A stretch of 64,000 nt of DNA from Boothiomyces macroporosus (lineage: Eukaryota; Chytridiomycota; Chytridiomycetes; Rhizophydiales; Terramycetaceae): contig JADGKB010000074.1 in the NCBI GenBank assembly GCA_027604185.1, forward strand, positions 1 to 64,000, read 5' to 3'. Shown piece by piece: positions 30,961 to 41,101 of the stretch. The position numbers and the translations under genes are program-made. Position 1 is the first letter of the stretch; each line of letters opens with the position of its first letter. The notes beneath the pieces were generated by a model. That model saw only the letters and a list, made by a program, of their open reading frames with translations. It did no database searches and was not told the origin of the DNA.

Positions 30961-32494
30961 TTATACTTTAAATTGTAGCAGTTGGTTATAAACTAATCGA
31001 ATGTTTGGACGTCCAATTGAATCTCTTATCCAGCATTTTTTCATTAGTCCAGCCTATCATAAGAGACATTTACTAGAATATTTGGTACAAATGCAGGTAT
31101 TTCTGGCTGCAGTAGCAGCTCGGCAATCATATAGCCTAATACCATTGGATTAGAGATTTCGAATAGCCTTTGGCGGGTAATGATTGCGAACAAGACTAGG
31201 CCAAAGGTATATATATCAGTCAGTCGCTGATCTTCGACTTTTTGATCCACCAATTGTTCCGGTGCCATCCATTCTGGCTCATAATAGTGAAGTGGTTGGG
31301 CAACAGTCTTTTGAAAGACAGATTTGCTAAATCCAAAATCAGCCAATATGACATTTGCTTTATCCCACAACTACATTAGTAAATTTTACCAGAATGTTTG
31401 AAGTTTTCAAGTTGCCGTGCACAATGGGAGGTTTTAGTTCATGGAGGTACACCAATCCTTTAGCAACTTGAATAGCTAATTTTAAACTATCAGCAGCAGT
31501 CATTTCAATATTAGAGTCTGCAAGCATATTTTCCAAGTTTCCTTGATCTGTATATGGAATCATATAGCATATGTCTGGAGGTGTAATGCATGCCATTTGC
31601 ATAGTCGATATATTGACATTCTGTAGTTTTCAATATTAATAACAATGTACTTTAATGCAGAGAGTTCCACTTTTAGTATATCTATATCTTGGGTTGTCAG
31701 CTCTTTGCGAATTTTTGGAACGATGATCATTACATCCTGTCCGGCACATTTGCCTCTATACCAATTTGAGATTGGCGATTCCGAAATCGTTTCTGCAACG
31801 TCGATTGCTGATGGCTGGACACTCCAAGATATCGCGACTTGATTAGTAAGGCTTTACTGTTTTCGATTTCTTTTTTATCGGATTCCAGCGAAGGTACTAT
31901 GTTAATCAAAGTGTACGCTTAGCTTGAACTAATTGTTGCCCTTTTACTTTGGCAATTTCTAAGTCAATATCCAGAAACCATTAAGAGTAGTTTGAAGCAC
32001 GCTGCTTGTATGAAAAAGCGGTGTTTGATTGTACTTGTTGGCTATCTTTATCTGAGCCGATGCAGTTTTCGCCAAGTACAAGGCAACGTCATTACATCTC
32101 CAAAAACACGCATAATGTAGAGCGGTATTTCCTACACTATTCGCCTGATCCACTTGGTTAGTAAAAATAACCATCAGCTCCAGCTTCAACCAACTTTTTT
32201 ATCAAATTGAAATTCTGGTTTTTTGCTGCAATAATAAGAGCCGTATCTCCTGCCACATTATAAGCGTTTAAATCTATTTCGATATCCAGACAGTATTGAA
32301 CTATTTTTAGAAACGCTGAATTAAGACAATGTACATTTTTGAGTCGCAATATGTAAAATTGAATTCTTGCGAAGATCCCTCTGCTTAGTAAATTCTAACC
32401 TTGCTTTGCGAATATACTCCAGCCCTTTTTCTTTAGCAACGGCTTGTATTGAAGCCAAATCGTCCTTCATCGCCAAGTCATGAACTAACCCCAT
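30961..32494 (-). CDS. ILK: Integrin-linked kinase (ILK)-like ankyrin pseudokinase
   Basis: Nine exons, 457 residues, close to animal ILK (about 452). Eight introns of 19-23 nt were removed; the total is an exact multiple of three. Ankyrin repeats come first: NSILHIATQKSFLKIV, GDTALIIAAKNQNFNLI, GNTALHYACFWRCNDVA, ANKYNQTPL. The GN..LHYACFW and NKY segments are characteristic of ILK. The kinase-like domain follows: ISNWYRGKCAGQDVMIIV, where the VAIK lysine is missing; ACITPPDICYMIPYTDQGNL; AKGLVYLHELKPPIVHGNLK, where the catalytic HRD Asp is replaced by Asn; DFG kept; PEWMAPEQL; and LMKKCWIRDSIGRPN. It is thus a predicted pseudokinase, as ILK is. ILK scaffolds integrin adhesions with PINCH and parvin; those partners are not in the window. 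Confidence 0.8.
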
Positions 32495-32554
32495 ACGCGT
32501 AAATTTAGAAAGATGTTATATTAACAAATGGAAATTATAAGCACCCAACAGGTA

Positions 32555-33832
32555 TTAACAAATTGGAAAGTAATCCTGGCACCCGCTGGGTATAGGAAAC
32601 AATATACTGACGCAAAACCGGTTTCCTTGTAAAATATTGCAGTCAATGTAATTCACAGAGGTATTCAATTTCAAGGGGCCAGTAAATTGGTTGGAAGTCA
32701 TCCTTCTGGTTGTTAATTGAAATTACATTACTGTCAAGTTCACTGGCACATAAGTACCATCAAAAGAAGAAAAACTGTTGAAGCTGATATCACTAGGTTA
32801 GACAAATAGTACAGAGTTATTAGCCGTTTCATTAATAGTGGTGTGAATGTTGGGACTATAGTCAGTTTTTGATTACATGGCCCAATCAATTTGTTTAATG
32901 ACAGGTCTCTATCTTTAGTCACACTTACAAGTACATCAGTTGCTTCAGATTGGAGAAATCCGGTAGAGTTCCTGACAGCTGATTGTTTGATAAATCTCTA
33001 AGTATCAACAAGACTTACAGCCGATAGAGGATGGAAGTGTTTAGAACAGGAATAGATCCACTTAGCAAGTTTCTACCAAGTGTCCTACCATTAATACACA
33101 TTACATCTGCTTCAATTTCGGCAGATTGAAAGCGGGGATCTTCCCTGTCAGTTTGTTTCCTCTCAAAAACCTACCATTAATGAATACTTGCAGATTTTCC
33201 AGATTTGGCATGATGAAATTGGGTATACTTCCGGATAATCCATAGTTTGACAAGAAATTGTATTCTAGGTTTCTATTATTAGAAATACGGACATTGTTTT
33301 GATTGACTTTGGCCAATTTGGCGGAATTCCTCCGTAAACTTGTTAGCGAGAACTTACAATTGTTCAAGTCTAGATATCTACTATTATCTAATACATACAC
33401 TGACTGAAGTAATGGAAATATGGAAAAATCTGGAAGATGCCCAGCTAGATTAGTTTCCCCATACATATTTTGTTTTGTGAAAGGTAAAGGTTAGTAAGAG
33501 ATCTAAGCCCGCTGAGATCGGTCAGTAACCCTTTTAGGCCATTATATCTGAGATCGCTGAATTAATTGTATTTACAGATTCAACATCATATCCAGCCCTC
33601 CACTTAATGTTGGGAACGTTCCATTCGATGGAAACTTTCCTGACCAATATACTCCATTCACTCTTTGGTTTACGCACTTTACTCCTGTAAATGAACAGCA
33701 GTTGGGTTGTGCCAGGATTGGTGATTTGAATGGACTGCCTCCCATCTGGATCCAAGCACTATTTAATGTCTTGCAATCGTCTATTAGCGTTGCTGATCTA
33801 CTAACTGATATCAAAATCTGTACAATCAGCAT
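32555..33832 (-). CDS. Secreted plant-type leucine-rich-repeat protein A
   Basis: Twelve exons, 352 residues. Eleven introns of 18-21 nt (219 nt in all) were located by restoring the LRR pattern, and the frame closes exactly. The signal peptide is followed by a cysteine cap (DDCKTLNSAWIQMGG, PNCCSFTGVKC) like plant LRRNT, then about nine repeats of L..L.L..N.L.G.IP (SIKTINLEYNFLSNYGLSGS, LRGNKLTGKIPAF, YLDLSLNKLIG) and a cysteine-bearing tail (DCNILQGNRFC, ending YFPIC). Most introns fall at the same place in successive repeats, just before the L.LS.N segment, so exon and repeat boundaries coincide. Paralogue of the gene at 34179. No membrane anchor is seen. Confidence 0.8.
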
Positions 33833-34003
33833 ATATGGTCATAAACTATTAAAAACACAATTTAAGTACGTTCCGTGCACCTGATTCATAATTCCTGCTC
33901 CGCTCGAAAAGTGACATATACATGGGCAAATCCGCAATCCTTATTTAATATACATAATCCGAATCCAGCCTTCCTAATTGTGAGTAATCGCTGTTCCGCC
34001 GCC

Positions 34004-34171
34004 CAAGTAAATCACAAATTGAACTCGATTTATTCATAAATAATTCAAGTAAATCACAGATTGAACTTGATTTATTCATAAATAATTCAAGTAAATCACA
34101 GATTGAACTTGATTTATTCATAAATAATTCAAGTAAATCACAAATTGAACTCGATTTATTCATAAATAATT
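34004..34171. repeat. Four tandem copies of a 42-bp unit
   Basis: Units at 34004, 34046, 34088 and 34130, differing by only a few bases; the two outer units share the same variant and the two inner units share another. Read on the minus strand in frame, a unit gives a 14-residue peptide with LFMNKSSSICDLL, which resembles the tail-exon segment LFINNNLQYSDCDLL of LRR gene B directly beside it. So the array looks like an amplified fragment of that exon, lying after the gene's stop codon at 34179. The spacer 33833-34178 holds nothing else apparent. Confidence 0.85.
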
Positions 34172-34178
34172 ACAAACA

Positions 34179-35415
34179 CTAGCAAGGAACCAGGCTACCA
34201 TCGTTACACTTACTTTGGACATACTGCGACTGACAAAAATTGTTTCCAGTGAGTAAATCACAATCCGAATACTGCAGATTATTGTTTATAAACAGTGGTC
34301 CCGAAAAGCGGTTAAAGCTCAAAATACTAGATCAGAAAAAGTGTACAGAATAGTAACAGTCGATGGGAGACGTGCTCCATTGAAACGATTCAAGTTGTTG
34401 TGTGATAGATTGATGGTGCGCAAGCTCTTTAGCAGATTGGGAGAAAATTGGGGAACTAATTAGTGCTAATTTACCAGTTCCTGAAAGACGGTTGTATGAT
34501 AGGTCAATAAACGTTATTCCGTAAATGGAGTTGAAACTTGGAATCTGTCCGGTTAAAGCATTGTTTGATGCTTCAAATCGATACAACTTTGGAGTATTTA
34601 ATACTGGTATAGTCCCAGACAACCTATTGCGGCTAACCACACTACGTTAACAAAGAGTACAGTTGACGGAGTTGGGGCAAGGAGAAAGCAGGTATCTTGC
34701 CAATGAATTTATTACCTGACAAAAGCAAGTTTTGCAGATTTGTACACATTGAAAACGTCGGGATGGAACCCGCCAATCCATACTTTGAATTCGTCAATAC
34801 ATTATCCTGTAGATTGATTGTAATGAGAGAGTGAGGCCAGTCAGTTGGGATTGGGCCGTAGAACATGTTGCTGTCCAAATACAATAATTTTAAATTCTTT
34901 AGAGCCGTCAGTTTAGGAATATGTCCACTGATCCGGTTTTGGGACAAATATCTAGTTTAGCTTCAAGTACAATTCCTGCAAGGAGACTAATCCATTGAGA
35001 TCTGTCATTGTTCCGACAATATTATTGTATTTCAGGTTCCTGGATCAATATTTTGCTTACAAGTACTGGAGCTTCTGCAGTCCGCCTCCAAAGTGTGGAA
35101 AATGTCTGAAATTTCCAGCAAACACTCCACTCCAATTTCTACATTAGTTTTTTCTTACATTTTTATAACACGTCCATTTGAACAGTAAATCCCTTTGAAA
35201 TTGCAACAGTTAGGGCGAGCTGCTGATGGAGATGCTGTAGGATCACCTCCAAGAGATTTCCATACATTATTAGCTACCATACAATCATAATACAAACTCC
35301 CTGCATTTACTGAATATTGAACTGGCTGATTACTAATTGGAATAATTGAAGAGTGTGATTCTGAAGAATTTGTCGCTAGACAACCAGTAAAAATATATAT
35401 CAGAATATACAGCAT
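34179..35415 (-). CDS. Secreted plant-type leucine-rich-repeat protein B
   Basis: Seven exons, 372 residues; six introns of 19-21 nt (118 nt in all) give an exact frame. A signal peptide (about 1-17) is followed by the cysteine cap DCMVANNVWKSLGGDP and RPNCCNFKGIYC, then LRRs (YLNLKYNNIVGTM, LYLSQNRISGHIPKL, MFYGPIPTDWPHSLI, SRNRLSGTIPVLN, INLSHNNLNRFNG) and the tail YSDCDLLTGNNFC, ending DGSLVPC. It is a paralogue of gene A, with fewer introns. Such proteins could bind ligands or prey/host surface molecules (inference). Confidence 0.8.
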
Positions 35416-35763
35416 GTTGTTTGAGCCTTATTTCATGTTTATCAACAAACGTCTGAGCACATTTCGTTTCTTTTATTAAAAATGAATTAAAAATAATTAA
35501 AGGAGAAAGAACTTTTCCTTGAGAAGGGGAAGATTTGAAGCTGGTATTAGTTGAAGTTGGCAAAGCGTAAATACACCTGACGGTAATGCTAATGAGCGCG
35601 GTAACTTTCTTTAAACTTTTATTCAATCAACCCATGAAAATTAATGCTGGATAATTTATGCCAACTCAATAATATATGGTTTCTTTATTTAGGGCTTGCT
35701 ACTGATTTACACTTGAATTCCTTCTCAATGAAAGCGTTTTATTACGAGCTTGGTAATCCGTAA
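35416..35763. other. Intergenic region
   Basis: 348 bp, very AT-rich, separating LRR gene B from the truncated phosphoesterase copy. No gene, RNA or repeat seen. Confidence 0.4.
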
Positions 35764-36135
35764 TTGATATTAGGTGGGTTCTTTGACCACGTCCATTCTC
35801 CAAAAGCACCAAATCCGGATGGAATCTACACTGTTGACAGGGATAACAAGAATATTACGTACAGGTTTGACAGATTAGGTGTCAGAGTACCAGTAGCAAT
35901 AGTATCGCCTTGGGTTCCAAAAGGAAAAGTTGTTCATGAACCAAATGGACTCCAGCCAGATAGTCAATTCTCTCATGCTTCCATCCCAGCGACTCTTTGT
36001 TCAATATTCAAACTTACTCCAAGACCATTGACAGACAGAGAAGCATGGGCTGGTAACTTTGAATCTATTCTTTTGAACACTCCTAGAGACGACTGTCCAC
36101 TCGTTATGCCAGCGGTAAACATGAATGGGTTTTAA
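35764..36135 (+). pseudogene. 5'-truncated phosphoesterase copy
   Basis: Covers only the last 120 or so residues of the neighbouring phosphoesterases, from GGFFDHV (after the ITYDEH metal motif) to DDCPLVMPAVNMNGF. Homology starts abruptly after an ATATTAG that looks like a splice acceptor. The preceding 350 bp do not match the missing three quarters of the gene, and there is no ATG. The remaining frame is intact, so truncation is either recent or the fragment is under some constraint. It also differs at the usual PPPKAP motif (HSPKAP). Confidence 0.75.
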
Positions 36136-36531
36136 GCTAAAATACAATAGAATAATTTACAAATAAAGATTGGCTTTGATACATCTCTGAATTCGAATAT
36201 GGGGATTGCCTTTGCGCTACACTGCCATACGTGATTATCCTTGTCTAATCATCAAAACCACTGAAACGTGCCATTCCGGAACTTGTCTGTTGACCCTCGG
36301 CCGTATAAGACATTCGATTAGTTTGAATGAAAAACATCACAGATGGACAAGTTATTTGGCCTTTCTAAACAATTATCAATGCTCTAAATGACAATTGGAA
36401 TATAATCTTTTTCAAACGCACATATTTGTGGGATACACGTTTGTGGAACCTGACTTTGCCGGTCATTTAACCTCTTGGGACACGAATCAATGACCATGTG
36501 AGTACCTCCTTATAAATTGCCCCTGAAATGA
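36136..36531. other. Intergenic region with TATA box at 36511-36517
   Basis: 396 bp between the truncated copy and the first intact phosphoesterase. TATAAAT at 36511-36517 lies 27 bp before the ATG at 36544. No other element seen. Confidence 0.4.
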
Positions 36532-36543
36532 ATGAAAGAAAGC

Positions 36544-37868
36544 ATGTTCAAATTTGCCGGTTTAGTCGTTCTTGCAAACGCACACAATGTAAAAAATGTT
36601 GTCCATGTCATGATGGTACAATTATTTAATCGTAGGAAAACAGAGCTTTCGATACGATATTTGGTTACTTGACTCATACCACTGATATTGATAATTTGGT
36701 TGGGAAGGAGCCATTTTGTAACTACGTGAATGTAAACGACCCAAACTCTCTAAAGGTTTGCACGGCACCAAATCAAGTGGATACTTCTATCTATGGTCCC
36801 GATCACGGATACTTTGAAACCACGAACGAATTATACGGTACCAACGATCCATCAGTACCATTACCAGAAGTCGCTCCAATGAACGGATTTGCGCAACAAG
36901 CTTATAACAGTGCATTCAAGGGTGCTGATGCTGCTCACTTGCAACAAGTAATGGCTGGATTCGACCCTAAAAACATTCCAGTCCATGCAACCTTGGCATC
37001 TGAATTTACAATTTTCGATAGATGGTTTGCCGCCATTCCTGGACCTACCCAACCAAACAGAGTCTCGTCCCACTGTGCAACTTCAAAGGGATGGTACAAT
37101 AATGATGGCACAAAGTTGGCTGAAGGAAATGATTGTAGATCTATATTCCAAGATCTAAGTGACGCTGGGCTTACATGGAAAAACTATTTCCAAGAAGTTC
37201 CGTCTTTCTTTTTCCTTAGAAACACTAGACTTCAAATGGCAGCAAATTCCAAGGTCTGGTCTTCCTTTGTATCTGATGCTCAATCTGGTAACTTGCCAAA
37301 CTATTCCTTCTTGGAGCCAAACTTTGGTGAGTTGAAACAAAATCAAGCAACCTATAATGGTAACCTCCAATTAATAGTAGATGGACACGCAGGAGAACCT
37401 GGATTTTTCCATAATGCAGAGTATTTCTTGAAGGAGTTGTATGAAACACTTAGAAATTCGCCTCAATGGGAATCTACACTTTTGTTGATCACTTATGATG
37501 AACATGGTGGATTCTTTGACCACGTTCCTCCTCCAAAAGCACCAAATCCAGATGGTATCACTACTCCAGATCCAGACCATGCAGGAGTCGTATATTCCTT
37601 TGACAGGCTTGGAGTTAGGGTTCCAGTCATTGCTGTTTCTCCTTGGGTTGCTAAAGGAAAAGTAGAACATGAGCCAAAAGGTCCACATCCTGACAGTCAA
37701 TACTCTCATGCTTCCATTCCAGCTACTATTAGATCCATCTTTAAACTATCTTCACCTCCATTGACTGCTAGAGAGGCATGGAGTGGTGACTTTGAATCCA
37801 TCTTGATGGATACTCCTAGAGACGACTGCCCTTATGTTATGCCTGCCGTTAACATGAATGGATTTTGA
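36544..37868 (+). CDS. Secreted phosphoesterase / phospholipase C-acid phosphatase family, copy 1
   Basis: 434 residues of the PF04185 phosphoesterase family, which includes non-specific phospholipases C and fungal acid phosphatases; members hydrolyse phosphomonoesters or phospholipid head groups. A signal peptide comes first (FAGLVVLANA), then ENRAFDTIFGYLTH (catalytic/metal segment), NGFAQQAYN, DRWFAAIPGPTQPNR, LITYDEHGGFFDHVPPP, RLGVRVPVIAVSPWV and SQYSHASIPATIRSIF, with metal ligands preserved. One 20-nt intron, 36616..36635 (gtacaattatttaatcgtag), falls between M and ENRAF. An ATG at 36532 is an in-frame alternative, but 36544 fits the TATA spacing and signal peptide. Copies 2 and 3 are nearby on the other strand. 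Confidence 0.88.
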
Positions 37869-37953
37869 TTAGAATAAATTAGAATAAAGATTACTTGACA
37901 TTAACATATCCACCAGGATAGTAGAAACCGAATTTAATATCTAATAGTTTATT

Positions 37954-39243
37954 TTAAAATCCATTCATGTTAACAGCAGGCATTACCAATGGACAGTCGT
38001 CTCTAGGAGTGTTCAAAAGAATAGATTCGAAATTACCTGCCCATGCTTCCCTAGCAGTCAATGGAGGTGAAGATAGTTTAAAGATGGATCTAATGGTAGC
38101 TGGAATGGAAGCATGTGTGAACTGACTATCTGGCTGTGGTCCATTTGGTTCATGAACAACCGCACCTTTTGCAACCCAAGGGGAGATAACAGTGACAGGA
38201 ACCCTGACTCCAAGCCTATCAAATTTATAGACTATATTTTTATCGTTGAGATCAGTTGTAACGATTCCATCTGGGTTAGGAGCTCTAGGAGTAGGAACAT
38301 GGTCAAAGAATCCACCATGTTCATCGTAAGTAATCAAAAACAAAGTGTTTTTCCAATTTGGAGAGTTTCTAAGCGCTTCATAGACTTTTTTAACCAAATA
38401 TTCAGAATTGTGAATATACCCAGCACCAGGATGGCCGTCATCTTCTTTACCCGCACTACCAGGCAGCTGGCCGTAATTTGGCTCCAAAAAAGTATAATTG
38501 GCCAATGTCCCAGCTTGAGCATCTCGATAGAATTGGCTGAATGGACGACTATGTTCAAACATCTTTAGTCTGATATTTCTAAGATAAATAATGGAAGGTT
38601 CTTCTTCAAAATAGTTTTTCCAAGTTAGCCCAGCATCACTCAAATCTTCAAAAATAGATCTGCAAGGATTTCCTACGATTTCAAATTGAGAATTGGTGTA
38701 CATTCCGTGAGTGCCTGCGCAGTGGGCAGCAATTCTATTTGGTTGAGTAGGACCAGGAAGAGCAGCAAACCATCGGTCAAAGATTGTGAATTCAGACGCC
38801 AAAGTAGCCTGAACAGGGATATTCTTAGGATCGAACCCTGCCATTACTTGCTGCAAATCATTGGTGCTGGCGCCTTTGAACGCACCCATGCTTGCTTGGT
38901 AAACAAAGCCGTTCATAGGTGCTACATCAGGTAGCGGAACATTAGGGCTATTGTAGATTGGGGAGCCATAAATTTCGGTGGTCATTTTGCTGTATTCATG
39001 ATCAGGGTTGAACTTGGTAGTGTCTGGTTGAGTTGGGGAAGTACAGATCGCAGAAGATTTTGGATTGGTAGGGTCAATCAAGTTGCAGTACGGCTGTTTG
39101 CCAACCAAATTGTCGATATCTGGATTATGAGTCAAGTATCCAAACATCGTGTCAAAAGCCCGATTTTCTAGCATAAGATGGACAACGTGTTGAATTTCAT
39201 GAGCACTAACTGCCAATACCACTCCTGCAAGTTTGAGATGCAT
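37954..39243 (-). CDS. Secreted phosphoesterase family, copy 2 (intronless)
   Basis: 429 residues from the ATG at 39243 (MHLKLAGVVLAVSA signal peptide). Same motifs as copy 1: LMLENRAFDTMFGYLTH, DRWFAALPGPTQPNR, LITYDEHGGFFDHV, RLGVRVPVTVISPWV, SQFTHASIPATIRSIF, and the shared C-terminus NMNGF. It has no introns, although copies 1 and 3 have one at the same position (LM|ENRAF). It is convergent with copy 1, with 85 bp between stops. The variant FDHVPTPRAP differs slightly at the PPP motif. Confidence 0.88.
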   Translation of the reverse strand: MHLKLAGVVLAVSAHEIQHVVHLMLENRAFDTMFGYLTHNPDIDNLVGKQPYCNLIDPTNPKSSAICTSPTQPDTTKFNPDHEYSKMTTEIYGSPIYNSPNVPLPDVAPMNGFVYQASMGAFKGASTNDLQQVMAGFDPKNIPVQATLASEFTIFDRWFAALPGPTQPNRIAAHCAGTHGMYTNSQFEIVGNPCRSIFEDLSDAGLTWKNYFEEEPSIIYLRNIRLKMFEHSRPFSQFYRDAQAGTLANYTFLEPNYGQLPGSAGKEDDGHPGAGYIHNSEYLVKKVYEALRNSPNWKNTLFLITYDEHGGFFDHVPTPRAPNPDGIVTTDLNDKNIVYKFDRLGVRVPVTVISPWVAKGAVVHEPNGPQPDSQFTHASIPATIRSIFKLSSPPLTAREAWAGNFESILLNTPRDDCPLVMPAVNMNGF

Positions 39244-39758
39244 TTCTTTGAAAAGCACTTTGATGTCCTTTTATTCTGGCCCTGTTTCATCATTTCTCCT
39301 AAACACTTCCGTTTTTGGAAAAGTGAGGAACTAGAAACCACTAGCAGATATCATAGAGACTTTTGCAAAACGACTTGAAATTTTCAACAGAATTAACCGG
39401 ATAAATAGTTCTAGTCTAGCGTATTTTCCCCTTGCCATAACTTTTAGTTTGACAGGTCAAAACACATTTTTTGCAAGCCAAGATACACAGCCGCCGTAGT
39501 CCCTTTATGAAACATGCAGTGTACTGCCAAATGCGTCGACTTATCGTCCGACAGATGTAATAATTTTCCGTCATAATTCATAGCTATCGATTCTGTGATA
39601 GGGTTTATAGAGTCACAATTGCTAACTGCCACTGTTTGGAAATGCGGATTATTAGCTGGTGGCAGAATTAAATAGCGACCCTCATGTTTTTCATGGACTT
39701 CAACGGATAATTGGCGGTGAATTAAATATGATCTATTTTTATTAGCCCATTATCTCGG
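39244..39758. other. Spacer with an unassigned minus-strand open frame
   Basis: 515 bp between copies 2 and 3. On the minus strand, about 39444-39747 is one open frame of about 100 codons (EVHEKHEGRYLILPPANNPH, later KSTHLAVHCMFHKG), without an ATG near its 5' end or similarity to the flanking phosphoesterases. It could be the last exon of a broken gene. The copy 2 promoter must lie at the 39244 end. Confidence 0.3.
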
Positions 39759-41101
39759 CTAAAACCCATCCATATTAACTGCCGGCATGACGATTGGACA
39801 ATCATCTCTCGGTTTATCCAACAAAACTGATTCAAAGTTACCAGTCCATACCTCTCTATTTGATAGCGGAGGAGACTTCATTTTGAAAATCGAACGTATG
39901 GTGGAGACAATCGAGGCATGAGAGTATTGACTGTCCGCAAATGGTCCAGTAGGTTCATGCTCTACTTTCCCTTTAGGAACCCACGGAGAAATAGCTATAA
40001 CAGGTACTCTAACACCCAGTCTATCGAATGAATATACTACACCAGGAATATGCTTGTCTGGAATATACCGTCCATCTGGATTAGGGGCCTTTGGAGGAGG
40101 AACATGGTCATGGAAACCACCATGCTCATCATAGGTAATCAGCAGCAGACTGTTTTTCCACTGTGGAGAATTTCGTACAGCTTCATAGACGCGTTTTAGC
40201 AAATACTCTGCATTGTGGAAATATCCATTACCTTTAGTTACATAATCAATTACCAGCATGGCCATCATTATATTTTATGGCATTAGCTCCAAAGTTGCCA
40301 TAGTTTGGTTCCAGATAAGTGTATCTTGGCAATTTACCAGCGGCTGCATCCTTGTAAAACTGGGACATTGGCCGGGATCGTTCAATCATCTTTAAGCGAA
40401 TATTTCTCAACAACAAGAGTGAAGGTTCTTCTCCAAAGTAGTTTTTCCAGCTGATACCAGCATCATCCAAATCCTCAAAAATTGAACGACAAGGTGTTCC
40501 AAGTACTTTGTATTCGTCATTGTCATACATTCCACCAGAAGATGCGCAGTGGGAAGACACTCTGTTTGGATATGTGGATCCAGGAACTGAAGCGAACCAT
40601 TTATCAAAAATTGTGAATTCCGAGGCTAAAGTAGCATGGACTGGAATATTCTTAGGGTCATAACCAGCCATTATTTGTTGTAATTGCTTTGGATTTGCTG
40701 TTCTGAATGAATCCCTCGAAGCTTGCTGAACAAATCCTGACATTGGCGCAACTGGTGGAAGGGGAACTCGAGGATCGTTTGTACCATACAGCTGGGATTA
40801 ACGAGTAAATACTTGCTCGGTTACATTGTAATAATAGTGGTCTGGGCTAAATGGAGAGACATCGACTTGGTTTGGAGCGGTGCAAAACATTGGTGAATTT
40901 GGGTCGTTCGCTTTCAAGTTATTACAAAATTCCTTTCCTACCAAATTGTCAATATCATCTGTGTGGGTGAGGTACCCAAATATAGTATCAAAAGCTCTAT
41001 TTTCCTGATTTTAGCCTAATATTTACCATCATCAAGTGAATGATGTTTGTAACTTCATGGGCTTGTACAAGCAGAACTAGCCCTGCCACTCTAAAATACA
41101 T
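39759..41101 (-). CDS. Secreted phosphoesterase family, copy 3
   Basis: 425 residues, three introns of 22, 21 and 22 nt. The signal peptide (RVAGLVLLVQA) starts at the ATG at 41101. Motifs: LMM|ENRAFDTIFGYLTH with an intron exactly where copy 1 has one; a second intron before LYGTNDPRVPLPPV; a third inside GHAGNGYFHNAEY; and then LITYDEHGGFHDHVPPP, RLGVRVPVIAISPWV, SQYSHASIVSTIRSIF and VMPAVNMDGF. GGFHDHV replaces the GGFFDHV of the others. TTTAAATA lies 26-33 bp upstream on the minus strand. Secretion of related enzymes suggests extracellular phosphate or lipid scavenging (inference). Confidence 0.87.
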
